From Bacteroidota bacterium (GTDB lineage: Bacteria; Bacteroidota; Bacteroidia; Bacteroidales; JACABE01): a stretch of 64,000 bases of DNA. The notes below the pieces were generated by a model. It did no database searches. It was not told the origin of the DNA and saw only the letters and a list, made by a program, of their open reading frames with translations. A program made the position numbers and the translations under genes. The stretch spans positions 219,527 through 283,526 of the forward strand of contig JACABE010000002.1 of the NCBI GenBank assembly GCA_013377005.1, written 5' to 3'. Below are positions 43,403 through 51,430 of this stretch, piece by piece (within the stretch, counting starts at the first letter, position 1; every line of letters starts with the position of its first letter).

Positions 43403-44626
43403 ATGAAAACAAGCATCAATACCATCATCGTCTTTTTTATCATCTGTGTAGCGAGTAGTTTTTTACCACAAAAAACAGCAGCACAGCAAGTATCTGTCGA
43501 CTTTCAGGTATTTTACGATGAGCTAAGTCCTTATGGAAGCTGGATTGAAAACCCTGCCTATGGATACGTGTGGATACCCGATGTAGAAGCCGGTTTTACC
43601 CCTTATGCCACCAACGGCTATTGGGTATTTACCGAAGATGGCTGGACGTGGGTTTCGGATTATCCGTGGGGATGGGCACCGTTTCACTATGGTCGCTGGT
43701 ACACCGATCCAATGTATGGACCTATGTGGATACCCGATAATGTATGGGGTCCGGGATGGGTTAGCTGGCGACAATCAGAAGATTATTACGGTTGGGCACC
43801 CATGGGACCCGGTATCAGCATAAGTATGTCGTACGGAAATGGCTATAATGAACATTTTAACGATTATACTTTTGTTAGAGGTTCGTATTTTGGCCGAAGA
43901 GATATGCATAATTATTATGTAAGCACTACAAATAATGTTACCATAATCAACAATACTACGGTAATTAATAATTCGCATATAAATGCCGTTCGCAATTCTA
44001 CCTATAATGCTGGTCCCGATAGAACCGAAGTTGAAAAACGCGGTGGTAAAAAGATTAGTCAGGTAGCCATTATCGAAAGCAATAAACCCGGTGAAAATTT
44101 AAGCAAAGATCAACTTAAAATATACCGACCACAACTTAAAAACAATACAGCTACCGAAGTAAAATCGGCTCCTGCAAAAGTGCAGAATCTGAAAGATGTA
44201 AAAACTTCGGAACAAAGATCTAAAGAAGTTCCGACTCAAAAACTAAATCAACCATCACAACAACGCATAGAACAACCTGCAAAGCAACAACCCAAGCAAC
44301 AGCAAAGGAATGTTCAACCCGCAAGGCAACAGCCCGTACAGCAACGCACACAACCTGCCAGACAACAGCCTGTACCACAAAAACGGATTAACCAACCTGC
44401 AAAGCAACAACCTATGCAACGTCCTGCGCAACAACAGCCAACTCAGCAACAACGTTCGGTACAACCTCAACAACAAAGACAACTACCCCAACAGCAACGG
44501 AATGTTCAGCCGGTAAAACAACAACCTGCACAACAACAACGGAATGTTCAGCCAACTCAACCAACTCAACAACCGCAACAGACAAAGCCTGCAGAAAATA
44601 CGAAAGAAGAAAAACGAGGTCGGTAA
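43403..44626 (+). CDS. Exported DUF6600/YXWGXW-type protein with Gln/Pro-rich tail
   Basis: 407 residues. Signal peptide (MKTSINTIIVFFIICVASSF, ending AAQ), then a Trp/Tyr-rich domain (FYDELSPYGSWI, YGYVWIPDV, WTWVSDYPWGWAPFHYGRWY, YGPMWIPDNVWGPGWVSW, YGWAPMGPG) typical of DUF6600 proteins, an Asn/Thr-rich linker, and about 150 residues of QQP/QQQR repeats. Probably periplasmic or on the outer membrane. Induced by site 12. Function unknown. Confidence 0.88.
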   Translation: MKTSINTIIVFFIICVASSFLPQKTAAQQVSVDFQVFYDELSPYGSWIENPAYGYVWIPDVEAGFTPYATNGYWVFTEDGWTWVSDYPWGWAPFHYGRWYTDPMYGPMWIPDNVWGPGWVSWRQSEDYYGWAPMGPGISISMSYGNGYNEHFNDYTFVRGSYFGRRDMHNYYVSTTNNVTIINNTTVINNSHINAVRNSTYNAGPDRTEVEKRGGKKISQVAIIESNKPGENLSKDQLKIYRPQLKNNTATEVKSAPAKVQNLKDVKTSEQRSKEVPTQKLNQPSQQRIEQPAKQQPKQQQRNVQPARQQPVQQRTQPARQQPVPQKRINQPAKQQPMQRPAQQQPTQQQRSVQPQQQRQLPQQQRNVQPVKQQPAQQQRNVQPTQPTQQPQQTKPAENTKEEKRGR

Positions 44627-44700
44627 TTGTTCGGCAAAATAACAATCATGTAGTAAAAAGTTATTACGAGTCTTTTATATTTTAGAAATTATGTAATGAA

Positions 44701-44876
44701 AATTTAGAACGCGGATGAAACAGGATACGTTCCGTAAACGCGGATACTCGCGGATTTATATATATCTGATTTGTTGTTTAAAATCCGTTTAAATCAGCGT
44801 TTCCCTTCAGGGATCAGTGTTATCCGCGTTCAAAAAAGTAAATCGGAAGATTCAATACTTCAGTTTAAATGTAACA
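44701..44876. repeat. Palindromic dispersed repeat R2, copy 2
   Basis: Begins AATTTAGAACGC and ends CAGTTTAAATGTAACA, as at 14131-14293. Closing arms GAACGCGGAT (44707-44716) and ATCCGCGTTC (44822-44831) differ from copy 1 at the same position on both sides, so pairing is preserved. The 44627-44909 gap holds only this. Confidence 0.75.
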
Positions 44877-44909
44877 ATAAATTAAATAAACAAAATATCA
44901 GGTTTTAAA

Positions 44910-44977
44910 AAGTGTGAATTATGTAATTCTTTCCTGATATTGTGTAAAGCGATACCAAGTCAATAGAATTAATTTTG
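44910..44977 (+). promoter_or_regulatory. Direct-repeat stress promoter, site 13
   Basis: AGTGTGA then ATTATGTAA (44918-44926), 12 bp, ATTGTGTAA (44939-44947), 22 bp, TAATTTTG (44970-44977). Drives the CsbD-like gene. Confidence 0.83.
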
Positions 44978-45001
44978 TAAAATAATTTAAAAATCAAAAC
45001 G

Positions 45002-45187
45002 ATGAATACGAAAGAAGCAAAAGGCGAATGGAATGAGATAAAAGGCAAACTCAAACAAAAATTTGCAATACTTACAGATAATGATCTGATGTTAGTAGAA
45101 GGTAAAAAAGAAGAATTACTCGGACGACTTGAAACGAAGTTGGGTAAAACCAAAGAACAACTGCACGAAATTATTACAGGACTTTAA
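45002..45187 (+). CDS. CsbD-family stress protein
   Basis: 61 residues with the CsbD pattern: EAKGEWNEIKGKLKQKFA, LTDNDLMLVEGKKEELLG, RLETKLGKTKEQLHEII. In Bacillus CsbD belongs to the sigma-B general stress response, which supports a stress role for this regulon. Single gene between site 13 and a strong terminator. Confidence 0.93.
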   Translation: MNTKEAKGEWNEIKGKLKQKFAILTDNDLMLVEGKKEELLGRLETKLGKTKEQLHEIITGL

Positions 45188-45205
45188 TTTAATTTTAATT
45201 TTAAC

Positions 45206-45247
45206 AATCATCGTTTAGCGGCATACACTAAACGATGATTTTTTATT
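45206..45247 (+). terminator. Hairpin terminator
   Basis: AATCATCGTTTAG (45206-45218) pairs exactly with CTAAACGATGATT (45228-45240), followed by a T-run. Ends the CsbD gene. Confidence 0.9.
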
Positions 45248-45319
45248 TTATTCCCATCAAAAGCATGCTTGCAATACAAAATTCTTATCAATAAGAACGA
45301 AAATATTCATATCTCTAAA

Positions 45320-45387
45320 ATATATGAATTATGTAAGTTTTATCTTGAATTATGTAATGCTTTCGGTTAACGATTGAAGTAATTTTA
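45320..45387 (+). promoter_or_regulatory. Direct-repeat stress promoter, site 14
   Basis: TATGA then ATTATGTAA (45328-45336), 12 bp, ATTATGTAA (45349-45357), 22 bp, TAATTTTA (45380-45387). Both half-sites are identical here. Drives the small membrane protein and probably the genes after it. Confidence 0.8.
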
Positions 45388-45434
45388 TTAATGAAAAAAC
45401 ACGTAGTAAACAGCTGTTAAAAAACCAATTAAAA

Positions 45435-45590
45435 ATGAAAAATGCACTTTATGTTATTGCCGGATTAGTGATTGTAATATGGATCATTCTTTTTAAACCA
45501 TCCGAAATTGTTCATTTGCTCCTTTTATTAGCAGCAGCTATTATACTCGTTACAATTATCTTTGATAAAAGATTATCGGGGAAAGAATAA
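45435..45590 (+). CDS. Small two-helix membrane protein (51 aa), DUF5670-like
   Basis: ATG at 45435 opens 51 codons: MKNALYVIAGLVIVIWIILF, then KPSEIVHLLLLLAAAIILVT and IIFDKRLSGKE. Two helices around a short turn with IVHLLL resemble the DUF5670 (Lmo0937) layout of the protein at 24221, without the Gly-rich turn. Between site 14 and a second CsbD-like gene. Confidence 0.8.
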   Translation: MKNALYVIAGLVIVIWIILFKPSEIVHLLLLLAAAIILVTIIFDKRLSGKE

Positions 45591-45651
45591 AGAATTATAG
45601 TAAAAGCCAAAGATAAAACAAAGTACTCATTTACTATCAATACAAATAACA

Positions 45652-45858
45652 ATGGAACTAATAATAAAAAAAAGAAACTGGACCGAATTAAAAGCAAAGC
45701 TGAGAATAAAATATCCTCAATTAACAGAAAACGATTTACAACATAACGAAGGTAAAGAGGAAACAATGCTCAGAATGGTTGAATATAAGCTTCGTAAAAC
45801 AAAGAAAGAAATGCGCGAAATAATTTCAAAAATAGGTTATTTAACATCCGAAACTTAA
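45652..45858 (+). CDS. CsbD-like protein, divergent
   Basis: 68 residues aligning with the CsbD gene at 45002: KKRNWTELKAKLRIKYPQ, LTENDLQHNEGKEETML, RMVEYKLRKTKKEMREII. The usual Gly-Lys motif (IKGK) is lost. 61 bp after the small membrane-protein gene, so likely in the same transcript. Confidence 0.82.
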   Translation: MELIIKKRNWTELKAKLRIKYPQLTENDLQHNEGKEETMLRMVEYKLRKTKKEMREIISKIGYLTSET

Positions 45859-45944
45859 TTGTTTTGTTAAAGAATCTTCTAATTCTACGGGATTAATTCA
45901 ATTAAAATAAAAATGGAAATAATTATAACATAAAAATCTAAAAA

Positions 45945-46430
45945 ATGAAAATCAAGGAAATGAAAAAAGTATTGATTGCGTTGGATTATGATCCAACCGC
46001 ACAAAAAGTAGCAGAAACAGGATATGCTTTGGCTAAAACAATGGGAGCTGAAGTAACTTTGTTACATGTAATATCGGATCCAATGTATTATACTTTCACA
46101 GGACATGTCACAGTAATGGGATTTGCAGGTGAAAAATGCTCTGGCAAATGTAAATCAGAAACTACTATAGATGCTATAAATGTATCTCAGCATTTTTTAG
46201 ATAGTTCAAAAAAACACCTTGGAGATGATACTATCAAAACACTTGTAAAAGAAGGCGATTTTGCCATATCTATTTTAAAAGCGGCTAAAGCGTTGCAAGC
46301 AGATGTTATAGTAATTGGTACTCATAGCAAGAAATGGTTAGAAAATATTGTAATGGGTAGTGTTACAAGAGAAGTTTTAAATCAAACCACAATACCCATA
46401 TTAATAATTCCAACAAAAAACCACAGTTAA
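45945..46430 (+). CDS. Universal stress protein (UspA family), copy 1
   Basis: 161 residues. Rossmann-like Usp fold: KKVLIALDYDPTAQKVAETG, LLHVISDP, VKEGDFAISILKAAKALQADVIVIG, then GTHSKKWLENIVMGSVTREVL. The nucleotide loop (G-x2-G-x9-G-S/T in ATP-binding Usps) reads GTHS…MGSV, so the second Gly is Ser; ATP binding is uncertain. It forms a tandem pair with the next gene. Confidence 0.92.
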   Translation: MKIKEMKKVLIALDYDPTAQKVAETGYALAKTMGAEVTLLHVISDPMYYTFTGHVTVMGFAGEKCSGKCKSETTIDAINVSQHFLDSSKKHLGDDTIKTLVKEGDFAISILKAAKALQADVIVIGTHSKKWLENIVMGSVTREVLNQTTIPILIIPTKNHS

Positions 46431-46492
46431 TATCTTCATTTCAATAAATTTAAAAATGATAGTTATTATTTAATCTTTAAACTCAAACAATA

Positions 46493-46984
46493 ATGAAAAC
46501 AATCAAAATAAAAAAAGTACTGATTGCGATGGATTATAATCCAACCGCACAGAAAGTAGCCGAAATAGGCTATTCAATAGCAAAAGATATGGAAGCTGAG
46601 GTTACTTTGTTACATATAATTTCAAATCCGGTTTATTATTCTTCAACAGAATATTCTCCTATTATGGGATTTACAGGAATTAATGAAGGTGTTCCTTTTC
46701 AAATGCAATTAGAGACTATTGAAGGACTAACAAATGCTTCACAATATTTTTTGGATAAAACCAAAAAGCATCTTGGAGATAAAACAATTCAAACTTTAGT
46801 AAAAGAAGGTGATTTTGTCGAAACCATATTAAAAACTGCAAAAAGCATGCATGTTGATTTTATTGTAATGGGATCTCACAGTCAGAAGTGGCTTGAAAAT
46901 ATTTTTATGGGAAGTGTTACTCAAGAGGTGTTAAATCAAACAACAATACCGGTATTAATAATTCCAACTAAACACAGAAAATAA
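46493..46984 (+). CDS. Universal stress protein (UspA family), copy 2
   Basis: 163 residues, close relative of the preceding gene (KKVLIAMDYNPTAQKVAEIG, KEGDFVETILKTAKSMHVDF, GSHSQKWLENIFMGSVTQEV). The two probably arose by tandem duplication and may heterodimerise. Same Gly-to-Ser change in the loop. Followed 9 bp later by a lipoprotein gene. Confidence 0.92.
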   Translation: MKTIKIKKVLIAMDYNPTAQKVAEIGYSIAKDMEAEVTLLHIISNPVYYSSTEYSPIMGFTGINEGVPFQMQLETIEGLTNASQYFLDKTKKHLGDKTIQTLVKEGDFVETILKTAKSMHVDFIVMGSHSQKWLENIFMGSVTQEVLNQTTIPVLIIPTKHRK

Positions 46985-46993
46985 GATATAAAT

Positions 46994-47380
46994 ATGAAAA
47001 CAAAAATAATAATCATTTACATCTTTCTTTTCGGAATATTATTTACTGCTTGTTCTAATCATTTAGTGGGTACTTGGAATATCAAAAAGTATTCAACAAC
47101 AAAAACAGGACAAGCATCCGTTTTACTTAACGACATTGGAACTATTACGTTTTATAAAGATGGAAATGGGGAGAAGAACCTCAACTACATACTCTCAGGA
47201 GAAATTAAGAGAGATAGTTTGCCATTTAAATGGGCAATAACTGATAAATACATCCGTATCGATAGCAAAGGTTCTGTTTTTGCAAAAACATGGGTTTTAA
47301 TGAATACTGGAAAGAAATTTCAAAAATGGGAAACAACCGATGGCAGTGACTTATTAGAAGTTTTAGAATTAAAAAAATAA
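46994..47380 (+). CDS. Lipocalin-like small lipoprotein
   Basis: 128 residues with lipobox FGILFTACSN. The mature part starts HLVGTWNIKKYS and continues with strands (GTITFYKDGNGEKNL, KWAITDKYIRIDS), the pattern of lipocalin-like DUF4923/DUF5004-type lipoproteins. It may bind a small ligand at the outer membrane. Last gene of the Usp run. Confidence 0.78.
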   Translation: MKTKIIIIYIFLFGILFTACSNHLVGTWNIKKYSTTKTGQASVLLNDIGTITFYKDGNGEKNLNYILSGEIKRDSLPFKWAITDKYIRIDSKGSVFAKTWVLMNTGKKFQKWETTDGSDLLEVLELKK

Positions 47381-47401
47381 CACTTCTTACATTCTTCTGA
47401 A

Positions 47402-47468
47402 AAGTGTGAATGATGTAATTTATAGGTGCAATTGTGTAAAACATTAAAAATTAATGAACCTACCTTTG
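47402..47468 (+). promoter_or_regulatory. Direct-repeat stress promoter, site 15
   Basis: AGTGTGA then ATGATGTAA (47410-47418), 12 bp, ATTGTGTAA (47431-47439), 21 bp, TACCTTTG (47461-47468). Drives the SHOCT protein and fixes its start at 47509. Confidence 0.82.
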
Positions 47469-47508
47469 TGCTGTTGTGAAAATTTATTCACATATAAAAA
47501 TAGATATT

Positions 47509-47730
47509 ATGTATAACGGAAATTATTATTGGGGAATGGACATCATCTGGTGGTTTGTATGGATTGGATTACTTTTTTGGATATTTGCTTTACCATATAA
47601 CATTCCCGGTCAAAGAAGAAGGATGGAATCACCTTTTGACATTTTGCAAAAACGATTTGCATCAGGCGAAATCTCAAGCGAAGAATATCAGGCAAGTAAA
47701 AAAATACTTGAAGAGGAATTTGCCAGGTAA
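47509..47730 (+). CDS. SHOCT-domain membrane protein (73 aa)
   Basis: ATG at 47509 (MYNGNYYWGMDIIWWFVWIG) is chosen because an upstream ATG at 47476 would coincide with the predicted transcription start. One Trp-rich membrane helix, a basic stretch (GQRRRM), then the SHOCT motif DILQKRFASGEISSEEYQASKKIL. SHOCT segments are oligomerisation modules on many small membrane proteins. Single gene under site 15. Confidence 0.87.
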   Translation: MYNGNYYWGMDIIWWFVWIGLLFWIFALPYNIPGQRRRMESPFDILQKRFASGEISSEEYQASKKILEEEFAR

Positions 47731-47877
47731 AAATTGATTGGTTTCTTTTGTTGTCAGATGAAAATTCTGCAATTAAAGAAACCATTTTAATAGTTATCAA
47801 AGTTTGATTAATATCCAGTGTAAGATTTATCTTTAGCTTACTTCAGAAGGCAAATGTAATTCAATTTTAATTTATGA

Positions 47878-47937
47878 AATATATATGCGTTTCTATTATT
47901 TATGTAATATAAATTTATTTTGAAAGTGCTAAATTTA
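47878..47937 (+). promoter_or_regulatory. Weaker direct-repeat promoter, site 16
   Basis: The second half-site TTTATGTAA (47899-47907) and TAAATTTA (47930-47937) have the exact 22-bp spacing. The first half-site (47878-47886) is barely recognisable. It precedes the paralogue of the acidic protein that has a clear site 11. Confidence 0.5.
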
Positions 47938-47961
47938 ATCCTTTTAAACTCTATTGAAAAG

Positions 47962-48306
47962 ATGAAGAAAAAAGATAATAATTCAAAAGCCACTGTTCAA
48001 CAGTCTGGCATTGAAGAGAAGGATGCAATTAATGCTTATCCCTTGTATCCTTCCAACGATGATATTTTTGTCAAATGTCATGAAGAAAAAGATATAAACC
48101 CCGAAGATATTGCAGACAATACTATATACAATGCAAAAAGCTTCACAAAAAACGAGAAAAATTATAATGAAGACATTTATGGGAGCGATTTGGATGTTCC
48201 CGGTTCTGAACTTGATGATGAACAGGAAAATATAGGGAATGAAGATGAAGAAAATAATTATTACAGCATTGGAGGAGATGATCATAACGATTTAGATGAG
48301 TCGTAA
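47962..48306 (+). CDS. Acidic disordered protein, copy 2 (114 aa)
   Basis: Start at ATG 47962 (MKKKDNNSKATVQQSG) by alignment with the copy at 41129. Shared blocks: AYPLYPSNDDIF, EKDINPEDI, GSDLDVPGSELDDEQENIG and NEDEENNYYSIGGDDHNDLD. Identity is highest in the C-terminal third, so that is the functional part. Likely cytosolic and disordered. Function unknown. Confidence 0.82.
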   Translation: MKKKDNNSKATVQQSGIEEKDAINAYPLYPSNDDIFVKCHEEKDINPEDIADNTIYNAKSFTKNEKNYNEDIYGSDLDVPGSELDDEQENIGNEDEENNYYSIGGDDHNDLDES

Positions 48307-48452
48307 TGATATCCTATTTTAAATATTCAGTTTCATCGATTTAAAAATTGTTTATATAAAAACAGAGAATTAAATCTTTGAGATTCCATAGTCATACTTG
48401 AATAAAATGAATAATCTATCAATAATAATTTAAGAAATTAAAAAATAAACAG

Positions 48453-48851
48453 ATGAAAACAAAGATTATTACAATTTTGCTTGCTTCAATGATAAGCGGT
48501 ACAATGGCTTTTGCACAAAACCATAATGAATCATTAAAAAAACAATCTTCGGTAATAAAAACAGAATTGCAGAAAGATTCAGTTTATTATACTTGTACTA
48601 TGAATCCCGATATAAAAATGGATAAACCTGGTAAATGTCCGAAATGTGGAATGAAACTTGAAAAGAGAACCATAATAGTGAAGGATATAAAAACCGAGAA
48701 AAAAGGATTATCGAAAACCTATATTTGTCCTATGCATATGGGTGTTAAAATGGATAAACCTGGGATATGTCCCAAATGTGGCATGGATTTAAAAGAAGAA
48801 AAAATTAATACATCTTCATCCTCTACTTTACAACTTAAAAAAACAAAATAA
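48453..48851 (+). CDS. Exported protein with two heavy-metal-binding (HMBD) repeats
   Basis: 132 residues; signal peptide MKTKIITILLASMISGTMAF, AQ. Two copies of the Y-x-C-P/T-M-x3-D/G-x5-PGxCPKCGM module: YYTCTMNPDIKMDKPGKCPKCGM and YICPMHMGVKMDKPGICPKCGM, 70 residues apart. This domain is usual at the N-terminus of copper/silver efflux proteins (CusB, CopA-like) and binds soft metals. Here it stands alone, perhaps a periplasmic metal buffer. The OsmC gene follows 2 bp later. Confidence 0.9.
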   Translation: MKTKIITILLASMISGTMAFAQNHNESLKKQSSVIKTELQKDSVYYTCTMNPDIKMDKPGKCPKCGMKLEKRTIIVKDIKTEKKGLSKTYICPMHMGVKMDKPGICPKCGMDLKEEKINTSSSSTLQLKKTK

Positions 48852-48853
48852 TT

Positions 48854-49270
48854 ATGATAAGAACAGCAAAAGCCCATTGGGAAGGTAATCTTAAAGAGGG
48901 CAAAGGAACATTAGATACACAGAGTGGTATATTAAATAAGACAAATTACAGTTTCAAAACGCGTTTTGAAGAAGGCAAAAAGGGAACAAATCCTGAAGAA
49001 CTTCTGGCTGCTGCACATGCAGGCTGTTTTACAATGGCAGTGAGTGCGATGTTAACTGAAAAAGGATTAACACCAATAGCACTGGATACAGAAGCTACCC
49101 TAACTATGGAAGGATTAAGTATTAAAGGTATTCACTTAACAATAACAGCTTCAGTAAAAGGTATGAATGCCGAAGCGTTTACAAAAATTACAAAAGCTGC
49201 GGAAGAAAATTGTGTGATTTCGAAAGCTTTGAGCATACCAATCAGTTCCGAAGCTCATCTTATAGTCTAA
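48854..49270 (+). CDS. OsmC-family peroxiredoxin
   Basis: 138 residues: AHWEGNLKEGKGTLDTQSG, NPEELLAAAHAGCFTMAVS (first catalytic Cys), and ENCVISKALSIPIS (second Cys). These match the OsmC branch that reduces organic hydroperoxides with two Cys. Cytoplasmic. In a rightward run of stress genes with the metal-binding protein upstream and a hydrolase downstream. Confidence 0.95.
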   Translation: MIRTAKAHWEGNLKEGKGTLDTQSGILNKTNYSFKTRFEEGKKGTNPEELLAAAHAGCFTMAVSAMLTEKGLTPIALDTEATLTMEGLSIKGIHLTITASVKGMNAEAFTKITKAAEENCVISKALSIPISSEAHLIV

Positions 49271-49308
49271 AGATAAAAAGACTCATCAAAAATTAAATAA
49301 TTTAGAAG

Positions 49309-50160
49309 ATGGAAAAATTAATGAATAAAACAATGTCAGGAATGGCAAGGTCAGAATATATTAAAGTAGAACCTAATGTAAATTTGCATATAACAGATGC
49401 TGGCGATGGAAGACCCATTGTGTTAATACACGGTTGGCCCTTAAGCGATGAAATGTACGAATATCAATACAATGAACTGATTAATAAAAATTTTCGGGTG
49501 ATTGGTATTACATTAAGAGGGTTTGGCAAATCCGATAAACCTTATGGGGCTTATGGTTACGATGTGCATGCGTTGGATATAAAAAAGGTGTTGACTTTGT
49601 TGGATATAAAAGATGCTATTCTTGTAGGTTTCTCTATGGGCGGTTCTATTGCTATTCGCTTTGTTTCTATTTACAATGGAGCACATATTGCAAAAATGGT
49701 TTTGTGCGGAGCAGCAGCTCCAATCTGGACACAACGCAAAGATTTTCCTTACAATCTTTCGCTACAAGCAGTGGATGATTTAATTGAATTAAACTATCAG
49801 GATCGGCCAAAGCTTTTAGCTGATTTTGCAAAAATATTTTCTGCAACAGAAACTTCATTAAATGAAGGAATCGGCAGTTGGTTGAATGGGATTTGTTTAA
49901 GTGCTTCGTCTTATGCAACTGCTCAATGTTTAATTGCCCTCCGTGATACTGATCTGAGGACAGATCTGGAAAAAATTACAATCCCTACTGTAATTTTTCA
50001 TGGCAAAAAAGACAAAATATGTTCTTTCGATTTGGCAGAACAAATGAAAGCCGGAATCTCAAATTCACATATTGTTGCGTTTGAAAACAGCGGACATAGT
50101 ATGTTTCTGGAAGAAACACATAAGTTCAATGCAGAGCTGATAAAATTTGCCTGGAAATAA
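49309..50160 (+). CDS. Alpha/beta hydrolase, haloperoxidase-like
   Basis: 283 residues, cytoplasmic. Oxyanion region IVLIHGWPLS, nucleophile in VGFSMGGSIA, acid in HGKKDKIC, His in ENSGHSMFLEE. This layout is close to non-haem chloroperoxidase/esterase types of the family. Substrate unknown; the position next to OsmC suggests a stress role. Confidence 0.9.
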   Translation: MEKLMNKTMSGMARSEYIKVEPNVNLHITDAGDGRPIVLIHGWPLSDEMYEYQYNELINKNFRVIGITLRGFGKSDKPYGAYGYDVHALDIKKVLTLLDIKDAILVGFSMGGSIAIRFVSIYNGAHIAKMVLCGAAAPIWTQRKDFPYNLSLQAVDDLIELNYQDRPKLLADFAKIFSATETSLNEGIGSWLNGICLSASSYATAQCLIALRDTDLRTDLEKITIPTVIFHGKKDKICSFDLAEQMKAGISNSHIVAFENSGHSMFLEETHKFNAELIKFAWK

Positions 50161-50323
50161 GCTGGTTTTAATACTCTATTATGCATAAATTAAAATATTT
50201 TTATTAATAATATCAGAGAATCGAAATGGGAAAATTAGTTCATTTTAAAAGTCAATCAAAAAAACTTTACACTTTCTCCCTTGTTATAATCTTATTTAAA
50301 TTAATAAAATATACAGAATATAT

Positions 50324-51412
50324 ATGAAAGCATACAAATTATTTACATCCATTAAATTAGGATCCGCAGAACTTAAAAATCGAATAGTAATGGCGCCAAT
50401 GACAAGGTGCAGAGCCATCGGAAATATACCCAATGAATTAATGGCAGAGTATTACAAACAACGCTCAGGTGCTGGTTTGATTATAACAGAAGGAACCTCT
50501 CCTTCTCCAAACGGATTGGGTTATGCCCGCATACCCGGAATCTTTAGCAAACAACAACTTGAAGGCTGGAAAAAGACAACTTCGGTTGTACATAAAGAAG
50601 GCTCAAAAATATTTGTTCAGTTGATGCATACAGGAAGGATAAGTCATCCGCTTAATATGACAGAAGGTAGTAAGATAATTGCTCCTTCTGCGGTTAAAGC
50701 AGCTGGCCAGATGTGGACGGATTCCAAACAATTGCAGGATTTTCCAATACCAAAAGAGATGACAGCCGAAGATATACTGCATACAAAATCAGAATTTATT
50801 GCAGCATCTAAAAACGCAATAGATGCCGGATTTGACGGAGTAGAGCTGCATTCAGCAAATGGTTATTTGCTTGAGCAGTTTCTATCGCCGATAAGCAATA
50901 TCCGTAACGATAAGTATGGTGGAAGTATCGAAAACCGTTGTCGGTTTGTACTTGAAGTAGTTGAAGGTGTTGTTGCGGCAATTGGGAAAGAAAACACCGG
51001 CATCCGTGTATCACCTTATGGTGTAGCCAGCGATATGCCACATTATCCTGAAATTGAAGCTACTTATAAATACCTCACAGAACAGCTGAATAAAATTGGT
51101 ATAACATACATACATATTGTGGATCATTCTGCAATGGGTGCTCCAATAGTGCCAATAGAAATAAAAAAACTGATAAGGAATTCTTTTAAAAATACAATTA
51201 TTCTTGCAGGTGGTTTTGATAAGGAAAGGGCAGAGGTTGATGTTGAAAACGGATTAGGCGATTTAATTGCTTTTGGACGTCCATTTATTAATAATCCTGA
51301 TTTGGTTGAACGATTAAAAAACGATTTTCCTTTATCGCAAGACCTTAAAATGGATTTATTTTACGGTGCAGATGAAAAAGGATATACAGATTATCCTTGT
51401 TATAAAGCTTAA
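50324..51412 (+). CDS. Old yellow enzyme-family alkene reductase
   Basis: 362 residues. TIM barrel with FMN: LKNRIVMAPMTRCRAIGN start, LIITEGTSPSPNGLGY, VQLMHTGRISHP, FDGVELHSANGYLLEQFLSP (substrate-binding His/Asn pair), NRCRFVLEVV, GIRVSPYG, and DLIAFGRPFINNPDL near the end. These enzymes reduce activated C=C bonds and some nitro compounds with NAD(P)H, often under electrophile stress. Length is normal. Confidence 0.95.
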   Translation: MKAYKLFTSIKLGSAELKNRIVMAPMTRCRAIGNIPNELMAEYYKQRSGAGLIITEGTSPSPNGLGYARIPGIFSKQQLEGWKKTTSVVHKEGSKIFVQLMHTGRISHPLNMTEGSKIIAPSAVKAAGQMWTDSKQLQDFPIPKEMTAEDILHTKSEFIAASKNAIDAGFDGVELHSANGYLLEQFLSPISNIRNDKYGGSIENRCRFVLEVVEGVVAAIGKENTGIRVSPYGVASDMPHYPEIEATYKYLTEQLNKIGITYIHIVDHSAMGAPIVPIEIKKLIRNSFKNTIILAGGFDKERAEVDVENGLGDLIAFGRPFINNPDLVERLKNDFPLSQDLKMDLFYGADEKGYTDYPCYKA

Positions 51413-51430
51413 ATACAATAAATAATTCAC

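Noticed and set aside
44255-44645. Minus-strand Leu/Val-rich ORFs opposite the Gln/Pro repeats
   Set aside because: They mirror the CAA/CAG-rich repeats of the DUF6600-like gene and have no independent support.
4106-47468. LytTR-type binding sites (9-bp direct repeats with 12-bp gap)
   Set aside because: Spacing fits, but the half-site TTACATMAT on the other strand does not match the usual LytTR consensus and no LytTR protein is in the window. It remains an alternative.
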